From: CALKJU01 sp046349355
GTDB taxonomy: Bacteria > Pseudomonadota > Alphaproteobacteria > Geminicoccales > Geminicoccaceae
DNA length: 64,000 nucleotides
Direction of reading: 5' to 3'
Assembly: GCA_046349355.1 (NCBI GenBank)
Contig: JAXMCM010000022.1
Span: 186,001-250,000 of the forward strand
Below are positions 1 through 8,007 of the stretch, one piece after another; the first letter of the stretch is position 1, and the number at the start of each line of letters is the position of its first letter. A program made the translations under genes and the position numbers. The notes under the pieces were generated by a model. It made no database searches, had not been told where the DNA came from, and was given only the letters and a program-made list of their open reading frames with translations.

Positions 1-486
1 CACCGTCGGCACGAGGTCGTCGCCGGCATAGACCGCCCGTTCGGTCGGGCTCAGCCGCCCCGACCAGGCCGGCGCGGCCAGCAGGCTGGTGTCGGGCAGG
101 TCCAGCAGCTTGCCGGCCGCCGGCAGGTAGCGCTCGAGCTCGGCGATCGGCAGCGGCCAGCGCCCGTCCCGAACCCAGGACCGCTCGCCGAGGTCCTCGG
201 GCCACAGCGCCATGCAGCGGCCGGCCCACAGGTTGCTGGAGCCGCCATACTGCCGGGCCCGGTTGATGTAGTTCGGCCGCAGCGGGTAGCCGGCGCTGTC
301 GACCTCGTGCAGCGCCTGGGTGGCCTCGTCCGGCGCCCGGTCGCCGCCCTCGACGAGCAGCACGGCGATGCCGCTGCCGGCCAGCGCCGTGGCCAGGCTG
401 ATCCCGGCGGCCCCGGCCCCGACGATGCACAGGTCCGTCTCGAGGGTGGTCCCGGCGGCGAGGCTGCGCGCGTCGGCCGGCGTCAT
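1..486 (-). CDS. GMC-family FAD-dependent oxidoreductase, N-terminal part (runs off the window)
   Basis: The reverse strand reads from an ATG at 486 to the window edge without a stop, giving about 162 residues. Near the N terminus is a dinucleotide-binding loop, IVGAGAAGISLA, followed by an acidic strand end (LLVEGGD), which is the Rossmann FAD fold. Further on, RQYGGSSNLWAGR resembles the segment that contacts the flavin in glucose-methanol-choline oxidoreductases. These enzymes oxidise sugar or alcohol hydroxyls. The start overlaps the stop of the upstream glycosidase gene by four bases (ATGA), so the two are probably co-translated and may act on the same sugar. The catalytic C-terminal half is outside the window, so the substrate cannot be inferred. 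Confidence 0.8.
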   Translation of the reverse strand, partial: MTPADARSLAAGTTLETDLCIVGAGAAGISLATALAGSGIAVLLVEGGDRAPDEATQALHEVDSAGYPLRPNYINRARQYGGSSNLWAGRCMALWPEDLGERSWVRDGRWPLPIAELERYLPAAGKLLDLPDTSLLAAPAWSGRLSPTERAVYAGDDLVPTV

Positions 487-1718
487 GCCGGCAGCACCCC
501 GCTCCGGCAGACCTCGGCATAGAGCCCGGCGAGCGCGCGCGGCCGCCGTTCCTGGGTCGCGTAGTCGACCGCGCACAGCCCGAAATGCGGCGCGAAGCCT
601 TCGGTCCACTCGTAGTTGTCGAGCAGCGACCAGTAGAGATAGCCGCGGACGTCGACACCGCCGCGCATCGCCTCGCCCATGGCGCGCAGGTGGGACACGA
701 GGTAGTCGGCGCGCAGGGCCTCGTCGTCGGTGGCGATGCCGTTCTCGGTGACCAGCAGCGGAACGCCCAGCCGCGACAGCTTGCGCAGCACCGCGGTGAA
801 GCCGGGTGCCCAGACCTCCCAGCCGATGTCGGAGAAGCGCCGCGTCTCGCCCGGACGCGGCCGCAGGTCGTCCTCGCCCAGCAGCACCGCCCGGCCGCGC
901 GGCGCCCAGCGCACCACCTGGCGGCAGTAGTAGTTGACGCCCAGGAAGTCGAGCCAGCGCCGCGGGCTGGTGCCGAGCAGGCGGAACAGGAAGTCGTTGA
1001 GGCCGTAGTCGCGCAGGCGGGCGGCCATGCGGTCGAGCGGGCTCGCCGGGTTGGAGGCGACGACGTAGGGCGCGCTGTGGGTGAAGCCGACCATGGCGTC
1101 GCCGCGGGCCGCGTGGATCGCGGCGTAGGCCAGCCGGTGCGCCCGCATCATCCCGCGCAGCCCCTTGAGGCTCTGACCCCACTGGCCGCGCACGCAGGGC
1201 GGCCAGTCGCCGGTGACGTAGGCGTGCTTGGCCCAGACCGTCGGCTCGTTGAAGGTGATCCACCAGCGCACGTCGCCGGCGAAGCGGGCGACGAGCCGGC
1301 GCACATGCGCCGCGAACAGCTCGGCCGCATCCGCCGCCAGCCAGCCGCCGCGCTCGGCGAACCACGCCGGCGCCACGAAGTGGTGCAGGGTGACGACCGG
1401 CTCGAGGCCGTTCGCCCGGGCCGAGGCGATGACCGCGGCGTAGTGGTCGAGCGCCGCCTCGTCGACCCGCCCCGCTGCGGGCTCGATGCGCGCCCACTCG
1501 ACCCCGAAGCGATGGGCGCTATGTCCGAACGCGCGCGCCAGTGCGAAATCGTTTGGATAGAGGTCCCGGTGCCGGCAGGCGTCACCCGAGCGGAACGGCA
1601 GGCGGCCGCTCTCCTCCCAGGCCCACCAGTCGGAATGCCGGTTGTCGCCCTCGGCCTGATGCCCCGAGGTGGCGGCTCCCCAGAGGAAGCCGTCGGGAAC
1701 GCGATAGGAGGCGGTCAT
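483..1718 (-). CDS. Glycoside hydrolase family 1 (beta-glucosidase-like)
   Basis: 411 residues, close to the usual length of family 1 glycosidases. The N terminus carries the typical FLWGAATSGHQAEG segment. The acid/base glutamate is in ITFNEP (about E158) and the nucleophile in LLVTENGI (about E325). LYWSLLDNYEW, the family's C-terminal sugar-binding segment, is also present. It hydrolyses beta-glucosides or related beta-glycosides by retention. No signal peptide is visible, so a cytoplasmic location is likely. It overlaps the GMC oxidoreductase gene by four bases, suggesting a hydrolysis-then-oxidation pair. The exact sugar is not determined. It is transcribed divergently from the LuxR-type regulator at 1880, a possible regulator. 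Confidence 0.9.
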   Translation of the reverse strand: MTASYRVPDGFLWGAATSGHQAEGDNRHSDWWAWEESGRLPFRSGDACRHRDLYPNDFALARAFGHSAHRFGVEWARIEPAAGRVDEAALDHYAAVIASARANGLEPVVTLHHFVAPAWFAERGGWLAADAAELFAAHVRRLVARFAGDVRWWITFNEPTVWAKHAYVTGDWPPCVRGQWGQSLKGLRGMMRAHRLAYAAIHAARGDAMVGFTHSAPYVVASNPASPLDRMAARLRDYGLNDFLFRLLGTSPRRWLDFLGVNYYCRQVVRWAPRGRAVLLGEDDLRPRPGETRRFSDIGWEVWAPGFTAVLRKLSRLGVPLLVTENGIATDDEALRADYLVSHLRAMGEAMRGGVDVRGYLYWSLLDNYEWTEGFAPHFGLCAVDYATQERRPRALAGLYAEVCRSGVLPA

Positions 1719-1815
1719 TCGGGGATGGGGCTGTCGCAGGTCGCGGCGAAGCTAGCAGCGGCGGGATCGCCCGGCCAGCCGGGGCTTGCCGGCGCTGTCC
1801 GTGCCGGTTGACGCC

Positions 1816-1846
1816 TTGCCAAGGCTGCGGCAGTTTCAGGTATAAC
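1816..1846 (+). promoter_or_regulatory. Candidate promoter of the first LuxR-type regulator
   Basis: TTGCCA at 1816-1821 and TATAAC at 1841-1846 are separated by 19 bases. A second TATAAG lies at 1850-1855. The stretch is clearly more AT-rich than its surroundings and lies 34 bases before the ATG at 1880, which has a good AAGGA ribosome site. The long spacer makes this only a moderate match to a sigma-70 promoter. Confidence 0.35.
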
Positions 1847-1879
1847 GGCTATAAGGTCCGTGTATCGATAAGGAAAACG

Positions 1880-3037
1880 ATGGGGGCGCAATCGGTTTCG
1901 CAGGTCGACCGGGTGGTCGCCGGCCTCTATGAGGCCGCCGCCCTCCCCGAGCTGTGGCCGACCGCGATGCGCGCCGTCGCCGACCATGTCGGGGCGACGA
2001 GCGCCGATCTCTATCGCTGGTCGGCGGCCGACGGCTACGACGCCACGACGCCGTCGTCGGGCGTCGAGCCGGGCATGCGCCGGGTCTATGCCGACTACTA
2101 CGTGCAGATCGATCCGCTGATCGGGCGCGTCCTGCCCTACGGCCCCGGTACGATCTTCAACTGCGCCGACCATGTCGACGCCGCCGAGGTCGAGCGGAGC
2201 GAGTACTATCAGGACTACATGCTGCGCTGGGGCCACCGCTATCTGGCCGCGGCGCCGCTCGAGGCCGCTCCCGACAGCCTGACGGCCTTCTCGCTCATGC
2301 GGCCGCCGGAGCAGGGGCCGTTCGAGGGGCCGGCGCTCGCCCGGATCGCCGAGGTGGCACCTCACCTGCACGGTGCGATCACCCTGCAGCGCGAGCTCGA
2401 GGGGCTGCGCTTCCAGCAGGATCTGGCCATCGCCGCGCTCGACCGTCTGGCCACCTCGGCCCTCGTGATCGGCGAGGACGGCCGCATCCTTGCCGCCAAC
2501 ACCGCGGCCGAGGCGCTCCTGGCCGAGGCCTCGCCGCTGCGGGTCCGGGCCGGCCGGCTGCGGACGGCCGGCGACGGGGCTGACGCGCTGGCGGAGGCGC
2601 AGCGCGTCGCGACGCGGCGCAAGGCCCCGGCGGCCCGGGCCTGGAGCGGCCGGTCGGCCGAGGGCGGCATCGTCACCGCCGTCTTCGTGCCGCTGCCCGA
2701 CCGCTGGCTGGCGGCCCCGGCAGCCCTGGCCCTGGTCGACGGCGGCGGCTCCGCCGATGCCATCGCCGACGAGACGCTGCGGACGATGTTCGGCCTTTCC
2801 CGGGCCGAGCGCGTTCTGGTCCTGGGCCTCCTGCGCGGCCAGACCATGGACGAGATCGCCGCCGGGCGCTCGGTGAGCGTCGCCACCCTGCGGGTCCAGC
2901 TCCGCTCGGTCCTCGCCAAGACCGGCTGCGAGCGGCAGGGCGACCTGCTGCGCCTGCTCGCCGGGCACGCCCGCCTGCGGAACCCGGCCGTCGCCTCGGC
3001 CGCCCGGGGCGTCCGCATGGCCGGACGGCGCCGCTAG
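1880..3037 (+). CDS. LuxR-type helix-turn-helix regulator (first of a tandem pair)
   Basis: The ATG at 1880 is chosen because AAGGA lies six bases upstream; longer in-frame starts would run into the divergent promoter region. The 385-residue product has an N-terminal region (about 1-170) without a recognised motif, then a PAS-like stretch around LVIGEDGRILAANTAAEALL. The C-terminal LuxR-type DNA-binding domain includes LSRAERVLVLGLLRGQTMDE and VSVATLRVQLRSVLAKTGC. There is no response-regulator receiver domain. It is probably a sensor-type transcription factor binding a small ligand. The next gene is a paralogue with the same architecture. The target is unknown; the divergent glycosidase and oxidoreductase genes are candidates. 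Confidence 0.82.
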   Translation: MGAQSVSQVDRVVAGLYEAAALPELWPTAMRAVADHVGATSADLYRWSAADGYDATTPSSGVEPGMRRVYADYYVQIDPLIGRVLPYGPGTIFNCADHVDAAEVERSEYYQDYMLRWGHRYLAAAPLEAAPDSLTAFSLMRPPEQGPFEGPALARIAEVAPHLHGAITLQRELEGLRFQQDLAIAALDRLATSALVIGEDGRILAANTAAEALLAEASPLRVRAGRLRTAGDGADALAEAQRVATRRKAPAARAWSGRSAEGGIVTAVFVPLPDRWLAAPAALALVDGGGSADAIADETLRTMFGLSRAERVLVLGLLRGQTMDEIAAGRSVSVATLRVQLRSVLAKTGCERQGDLLRLLAGHARLRNPAVASAARGVRMAGRRR

Positions 3038-3061
3038 CGGCTGCCCGCGGCACGGCCGGCC

Positions 3062-4159
3062 ATGGCCATCCCGAGCCCCGCCCTCCTGCATCATGTCTAC
3101 CTCGCCGCGGTGATGCCGGGGGCGTGGAACACCCTGCTCGCCGCTCTCGGCGCCGCCACGGGCTCGGCGATGGCCTCGCTGTTCGTCTGGGACCGCGAGC
3201 GGCAGCTGCAGCGGATGGCGCCCTACTGGCAGATCGATCCGGCGCTCGCCGAACGCTATGTCCGCGACTTCGCCGCCATCGACCCGATGCGGCCGCTGAT
3301 CGACGGCTGGCCGGTCGGCGCGCCGTTCGAGAGCTCGGTCGAGCTCGACGCCGACCTCCGCCGGCGCTCGGCATTCTTCCAGGAGTTCCTCGTGCCGAGC
3401 GGCGGCGGTCACGTCCTCGGGCTGCCGGTGGCCAACGACCGCAAGCGGCTGATCTCGGTGGCGCTGCACCGCGCCGAGCGCAGCGGGCCGTTCGCGGCCG
3501 AGGACGTGGCGCTGCTGTGCGGGCTGGGCGGCCATCTCAATCGGGCGATCGGCCTGCACGAGCGCCTCGCCCCGCTGCATGCGGCAGGACACCTGGCGCT
3601 CGCCACGCTCGACGCGCTGGCGATGCCGGCCCTCGTCGTCGCCGCCGATCATCGGGTGATGCTCGCCAATGCCGCGGCCGAGGCGCTGCTGCGGGTGGCG
3701 GACGGCCTGCGCCATGCCGCTGGACGGGTGGCGGCCGACCGTCCCGACGACCAGGAAAGCCTGACCCGGGTCATCGCCGAGGCGACGCTGGCGCGGCGAC
3801 CCATCGGTGGCGCCTGCGGCATCGCCCGCGCGCAGGTCGCGCCGTGCCTGACCGTCATCGCCACGCCGCTGCCCTTGCCGTGGACCGAGCAGCCGATGGC
3901 GCTGCTGCTGGTCGACGATCCGCTGCAGCGCTCGGACCCGCCGGCCGAGGCGCTGGCCCGACTCTACCGCCTGACCCCGACCGAGCTGTCGCTGACCCTG
4001 GCCCTGCTCGCCGGCAAGCGGCTCGAGGACATCGCCGGCGAGCGCGGCGTCACCGCAGCGACGCTGCGGGTCCATCTGCGCTCGATCTTCGCCAAGACCG
4101 ACTGCTCGCGGCAGACCGAGCTGCAGCGCCGCCTCGCCGTCTTCACCCTGCTGCGCTGA
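3062..4159 (+). CDS. LuxR-type helix-turn-helix regulator (second of a tandem pair)
   Basis: 365 residues with the same layout as the preceding gene: an N-terminal sensory region, a PAS-like segment (PALVVAADHRVMLANAAAEALL) and a C-terminal LuxR-type helix-turn-helix (LTPTELSLTLALLAGKRLED, then VTAATLRVHLRSIFAKTDC). It starts 24 bases after the previous stop, so the two are probably one transcript. No strong ribosome site precedes the ATG at 3062, which may mean translational coupling. The conserved arrangement and the similarity of both halves indicate a tandem duplication followed by divergence. Both copies keep intact DNA-binding domains. Ligand and targets cannot be read from the sequence. 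Confidence 0.82.
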   Translation: MAIPSPALLHHVYLAAVMPGAWNTLLAALGAATGSAMASLFVWDRERQLQRMAPYWQIDPALAERYVRDFAAIDPMRPLIDGWPVGAPFESSVELDADLRRRSAFFQEFLVPSGGGHVLGLPVANDRKRLISVALHRAERSGPFAAEDVALLCGLGGHLNRAIGLHERLAPLHAAGHLALATLDALAMPALVVAADHRVMLANAAAEALLRVADGLRHAAGRVAADRPDDQESLTRVIAEATLARRPIGGACGIARAQVAPCLTVIATPLPLPWTEQPMALLLVDDPLQRSDPPAEALARLYRLTPTELSLTLALLAGKRLEDIAGERGVTAATLRVHLRSIFAKTDCSRQTELQRRLAVFTLLR

Positions 4160-4208
4160 GCTCAGGCTGCGGTTGCCGCGGGCCGCGGCGCCGGGCATCA
4201 ACGTGGCA

Positions 4209-5036
4209 ATGCCCGACCCGCTGCTCACCCTCGCCGGCCTCGGCGCCGCCGCTGCCGCGTGGGGATTCGCCATCGAGCCGCGCCTGCTCCGGCTGCGCCG
4301 GGTGGCGGTCCGAAGCCCGCAGTGGCCGGCAGGCTGGCCAGCCCTGCGCATCGGCGTCCTCTCGGACCTGCACGCTTCCCGGCCGCACGTCACCCGGCCG
4401 CGCATCGCGGCGCTGGTGGCGCGGCTGCTGGCCGAGCGTCCCGACCTCGTGCTGCTGCCGGGCGATTTCGTCTGCACCCGCACGCCCGGCCAGCGGCCGC
4501 TGCCGATGCGTGAGGTCGCCGAGGCGCTGGCCCCGCTGGCCGCGACGCGCGTCGTCGCCACGCTCGGCAACCACGACCACGAGCACGGCGCCCGCGAGGT
4601 CATGGCCGAGCTCGGCCGCGCCGGTATCGAGGTGCTCTACAACGCCGCGACCACCGTCGACGTCGCCGGCGGCACGCTGCAGCTGGCCGGCATCCCCTGC
4701 GACGCATGGAGCCGGTTCGACAGCCAGCGCGCGCTGCGCCGTACCGATCCGTCCCGGCCGCTGCTGGTCCTCAGCCACATGCCGGACCCGTTCCCGCTGC
4801 TGCCGGCGCAGGCCCAGCTGACGGTCGCCGGCCACACCCATGGCGGGCAGGTGGCGATCCCGGGCCTGCCGCCGCCGGTCACCTGCAGCCGGCTGCCGCG
4901 CCGCCAGGCGCGCGGCCTGCACCGCAGCGGCGACCGCTTTCTCTACGTCAGCGCCGGGATCGGGATGTCGGGCCTGCCGGTCCGCTTCGGCGTGCCGCCG
5001 GAGATCGCCGTGCTGACGCTCTCCGGCGGGCCGTGA
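4209..5036 (+). CDS. Membrane-anchored metallophosphoesterase (YkuE/YaeI-like)
   Basis: The calcineurin-like metal-binding motifs appear in order: VLSDLHAS, LLPGDFV, LGNHDHEHG, LSHMPD and AGHTHGGQV. Together they bind two metal ions. The N terminus (LLTLAGLGAAAAAWGFAIEP) is hydrophobic and could anchor or export the protein. The ATG at 4209 is preferred over an in-frame TTG at 4173 because it places this hydrophobic segment at the very start. The product is about 275 residues, usual for this family. Relatives hydrolyse phosphoesters such as UDP-diacylglucosamine or other lipid-linked substrates, but the substrate is not inferable here. It faces argG convergently. Confidence 0.85.
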   Translation: MPDPLLTLAGLGAAAAAWGFAIEPRLLRLRRVAVRSPQWPAGWPALRIGVLSDLHASRPHVTRPRIAALVARLLAERPDLVLLPGDFVCTRTPGQRPLPMREVAEALAPLAATRVVATLGNHDHEHGAREVMAELGRAGIEVLYNAATTVDVAGGTLQLAGIPCDAWSRFDSQRALRRTDPSRPLLVLSHMPDPFPLLPAQAQLTVAGHTHGGQVAIPGLPPPVTCSRLPRRQARGLHRSGDRFLYVSAGIGMSGLPVRFGVPPEIAVLTLSGGP

Positions 5037-5039
5037 GCC

Positions 5040-6254
5040 TCAGCCCTTGCGGTGCGCCGCCGAGGCGATGCGCAGGCGCAGCGCGTTCAGCTTGATGAAG
5101 CCGGCGGCGTCCTTCTGGTCGTAGACCGTGTCGGCCTCGAAGGTGGCGTAGTCCTGGCTGTACAGGCTGACCGGCGACTTGCGCCCGACCACCTGCGCCG
5201 CACCCTTGTAGAGCTTGAGCCGGACGGTGCCGGTGACGTGCTCCTGGCTCCGGTCGATCGCCGCCTGCAGCATCAGCCGCTCGGGGCTGAACCAGTAGCC
5301 GTTGTAGATCAGCTCGGCATAGCGCGGCATCAGCTCGTCCTTGAGGTGCGCCGCACCGCGGTCGAGGGTGATGCTCTCGATCCCCCGGTGCGCCATCAGG
5401 AGGAGCGTGCCGCCCGGGGTCTCGTAGACGCCGCGCGACTTCATGCCGACATAGCGGTTCTCGACGAGGTCGAGCCGGCCGATGCCGTTGGCCCCGGCGA
5501 GCTCGTTCAGCTTCGTCAGCAGCGCCGCCGGCCCGAGCTTCTGCCCGTCGACCGCGACCGCATCGCCGCGCTCGAACTCGACCTCGACATAGGTCGGGCT
5601 GTCGGGGGCGAGGTGCGGGGCGACGGTGCGGGTGAACATCTCCTCGTCGGGCTCGACCCACGGGTCCTCGAGCGCCCGGCCCTCGTAGGAGATGTGCAGC
5701 AGGTTGGCGTCGGTGCTGTAGGGCGCCTCGCCGCGCTTGCCGCGCGGGATCGGGATCTGCCGGCTCTCGGCGTACTCGATCAGCTTCTCGCGGCTGTTGA
5801 GGTCCCACTCGCGCCACGGCGCGATGATCTTGATGCCGGGATCCAGCGCGTAGCAGCCGAGCTCGAAGCGGACCTGGTCGTTGCCCTTGCCGGTCGCACC
5901 GTGCGCCACCGCGTCGGCGTCGACCATGTGGGCGATGTCGATCAGGTGCTTGGCGATCAGCGGCCGGGCGATCGAGGTGCCGAGCAGGTAGGTGCCCTCA
6001 TAGAGGGCGTTGGCCCGGAACATCGGGAAGACGTAGTCGCGGACGAACTCGTCCTTGAGGTCCTCGATGAAGATCTGCTTGACGCCGAGCATCTCGGCCT
6101 TGGCGCGGGCCGGCTCCAGCTCCTCGCCCTGGCCGAGGTCGGCGGTGAAGGTGACCACCTCGCAGCCATAGTTGTCCTGCAGCCAGCGCAGGATCACCGA
6201 GGTGTCGAGGCCGCCCGAGTAGGCGAGGACCACCCGCTTGACGCTGCCCCTCAT
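5040..6254 (-). CDS. argG: Argininosuccinate synthase
   Basis: 404 residues, the normal length. The N terminus holds the ATP-pyrophosphatase loop, VLAYSGGLDTSVILRWL. The downstream segments AVAHGATGKGNDQVRFE and TYLLGTSIARPLIAK are also typical of the family. The enzyme joins citrulline and aspartate using ATP, the penultimate step of arginine synthesis in the cytoplasm. It stands alone, followed by the convergent metallophosphoesterase and preceded by grpE on the same strand with a gap of about 50 bases. No argH is present in the window. Confidence 0.97.
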   Translation of the reverse strand: MRGSVKRVVLAYSGGLDTSVILRWLQDNYGCEVVTFTADLGQGEELEPARAKAEMLGVKQIFIEDLKDEFVRDYVFPMFRANALYEGTYLLGTSIARPLIAKHLIDIAHMVDADAVAHGATGKGNDQVRFELGCYALDPGIKIIAPWREWDLNSREKLIEYAESRQIPIPRGKRGEAPYSTDANLLHISYEGRALEDPWVEPDEEMFTRTVAPHLAPDSPTYVEVEFERGDAVAVDGQKLGPAALLTKLNELAGANGIGRLDLVENRYVGMKSRGVYETPGGTLLLMAHRGIESITLDRGAAHLKDELMPRYAELIYNGYWFSPERLMLQAAIDRSQEHVTGTVRLKLYKGAAQVVGRKSPVSLYSQDYATFEADTVYDQKDAAGFIKLNALRLRIASAAHRKG

Positions 6255-6302
6255 CGACCGTTCTCCGCCGCACGATTTTCCGTGCGCGCGCCCCTAGCGC
6301 GT

Positions 6303-6851
6303 TCAGGCGGACGTGTCGACCCGCTCCCCGGTCGCAGCGCCGGGTGCCGCCTTGGCGACGCCGACCATGGCGGCGCGCAGCAGGCGGTCGGCGATGACAT
6401 AGCCCGGCGCCATCACCTCGGCGACGCTGCCGGGCGGCAGCTCGTCGGTCGGCATCTCGAACATCGCCTGGTGCAGCTTGTGGTCGAAGCGCTCGCCCTT
6501 CTCGGGCACGATCTTGCGGATCTTGTTGCGCTCGAAGACCGAGAGCAGGGCCCGCTCGGTCATCTCCACGCCGGCCACGAGGTTGGCGACGGCCGGCGCC
6601 GCCTCGCCCTTGGGGGCGCTCTCGACGGCGCGGCGCAGATTGTCGGCGACCTCGAGCAGCTCGCGGGCGAAGCGGGTGACGGCGTAGGTCTGCGCCTCCT
6701 CGACCTCGCGGCGGGTGCGCTGCCGCAGGTTCTCCATGTCGGCCAGCGTGCGCAGCAGCCGGTCCTTGAGCTCCTCGACCTCGGCGCTGCTGTCGGTGGC
6801 GGCCGGCGCCGGCTCCGGTCCGTCGTTCGGCGTCTCGTGGATGTCGCTCAT
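6303..6851 (-). CDS. grpE: Nucleotide exchange factor GrpE
   Basis: 182 residues. The acidic, flexible N terminus is followed by a long helical segment (EVEELKDRLLRTLADMENLR) and the compact C-terminal beta domain that contacts DnaK, including FDHKLHQAMFEMPTDELPPG. GrpE releases ADP from DnaK in the protein-folding cycle. Its ATG at 6851 overlaps the hrcA stop by four bases, so hrcA and grpE form one translationally coupled unit. dnaK and dnaJ are not in the window. Confidence 0.95.
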   Translation of the reverse strand: MSDIHETPNDGPEPAPAATDSSAEVEELKDRLLRTLADMENLRQRTRREVEEAQTYAVTRFARELLEVADNLRRAVESAPKGEAAPAVANLVAGVEMTERALLSVFERNKIRKIVPEKGERFDHKLHQAMFEMPTDELPPGSVAEVMAPGYVIADRLLRAAMVGVAKAAPGAATGERVDTSA

Positions 6852-7924
6852 CGTCCCGTCTCTGTATCCCCGCCGAGCAGTCGGCTGACCACCCTGGCCG
6901 TGTAGTCCACCATCGGAATGATCCGCGCATAGTTCATGCGCATCGGTCCCACCACGCCCAGCGCGCCCACCACCTTGGGCGCGCGGCCGTCGCCGCCGTC
7001 GGCGCGGTAGGGTGCGACCACCATCGAGCAGCCGCTGAGCCCGAACAGCTCGTTCTCGGCACCGATGAAGATCTGCACGCCGCGGCCGCGCTCGGCGAGG
7101 TCGATCAGCCGCAGCAGGCTCGACTTGGTCTCCAACGTCTCGAACAGCGAGCGGATGCGCTCGAGGTCGACCAGGCTGGAGACATCGTCCAGCAGCTTGG
7201 AGTGGCCGCGGACGATCAGGAAACCGTCGCGGTTCTGGCCGTTGCCGGTCCAGGTGGCGAGCCCCGCCGCCACCACCTTCTTGGTCAGCTCGTCGAGCTG
7301 GACCCGCTGCTCCTCGATCTCCTTCTCGATCTGGCTGCGCGCCTCGCCGAAGCCGCGGCCGGCGAGCCGGGCGGTCAGGTAGTTGCCCGCCTCGACCAGC
7401 GTCGAGGCCGACATGCCGAGCGGCACCTCGATGACCCGGTTCTCGACGAGGCCGTTGTCGGTGACGACGACCACGAGGACGCGGCCCGGCGACAGCGGCA
7501 CGAACTCGACGTGACGGAACGGCCGCTCGACCGTCGGTGCCACGACGAGGCCGGCATAGCGCGACAGGCCCGACAGCGACTGGGAGGCGTCCGACAGCAC
7601 GCTCTCCATGCTGCGGCCGGCGCCGGCGCACTGCGCCTCGATCTTCCGCCGGTCGTCGTCGGCGAGCGTGCCGACCTCGAGCAGGCCGTCGACGTAGAGG
7701 CGCAGGCCCGCATCGGTCGGCATCCGGCCGGCCGAGGTGTGCGGTGCCGACAGCAGCCCCGCCTCCTCGAGATCGGCCATGACGTTGCGGATCGTCGCCG
7801 GCGACAGCTGCTCGTCGAGACGGCGCGCGATCGTCCGCGAGCCGACGGGCTCGCCCGTCTGCACGTACGCATCCACGATCCGGCGAAAGACTTCACGGGA
7901 CCGCGCGTTGAGCTCGACGATCAT
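6848..7924 (-). CDS. hrcA: Heat-inducible transcription repressor HrcA
   Basis: 358 residues. The N-terminal winged helix (RIVDAYVQTGEPVGSRTIAR, LSPATIRNVMADLEEAGLL) is followed by the HrcA dimerisation and sensor domain, for example GNGQNRDGF and the C-terminal GVVGPMRMNYARIIPMVDYT. HrcA represses chaperone operons by binding the CIRCE inverted repeat. I saw no CIRCE sequence upstream of this gene, so its targets are probably elsewhere, such as groESL. It is the first gene of the hrcA-grpE pair. Confidence 0.95.
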   Translation of the reverse strand: MIVELNARSREVFRRIVDAYVQTGEPVGSRTIARRLDEQLSPATIRNVMADLEEAGLLSAPHTSAGRMPTDAGLRLYVDGLLEVGTLADDDRRKIEAQCAGAGRSMESVLSDASQSLSGLSRYAGLVVAPTVERPFRHVEFVPLSPGRVLVVVVTDNGLVENRVIEVPLGMSASTLVEAGNYLTARLAGRGFGEARSQIEKEIEEQRVQLDELTKKVVAAGLATWTGNGQNRDGFLIVRGHSKLLDDVSSLVDLERIRSLFETLETKSSLLRLIDLAERGRGVQIFIGAENELFGLSGCSMVVAPYRADGGDGRAPKVVGALGVVGPMRMNYARIIPMVDYTARVVSRLLGGDTETGR

Positions 7925-8007
7925 GCTCGCAGGTCAAAGGGCGCGGGTTTTCAGGCCACGCGCTATGTAGGAACGGGCCTCCGGACCGTCAATGCGGCGG
8001 CCCGGGC

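Noticed and set aside
585..1811. Long forward open frame opposite the glycosidase gene
   Set aside because: It is the antisense shadow of the family 1 glycosidase, whose catalytic motifs on the reverse strand are unmistakable.
1715..4603. 962-codon reverse open frame opposite the LuxR-type genes
   Set aside because: Glutamine-, arginine- and glycine-rich antisense translation; both forward regulators have clear domains.
7925..8007. CIRCE element or sigma-32 promoter upstream of hrcA
   Set aside because: No TTAGCACTC/GAGTGCTAA pair is present, and the CTGAAAA-like match lacks a convincing -10 partner.
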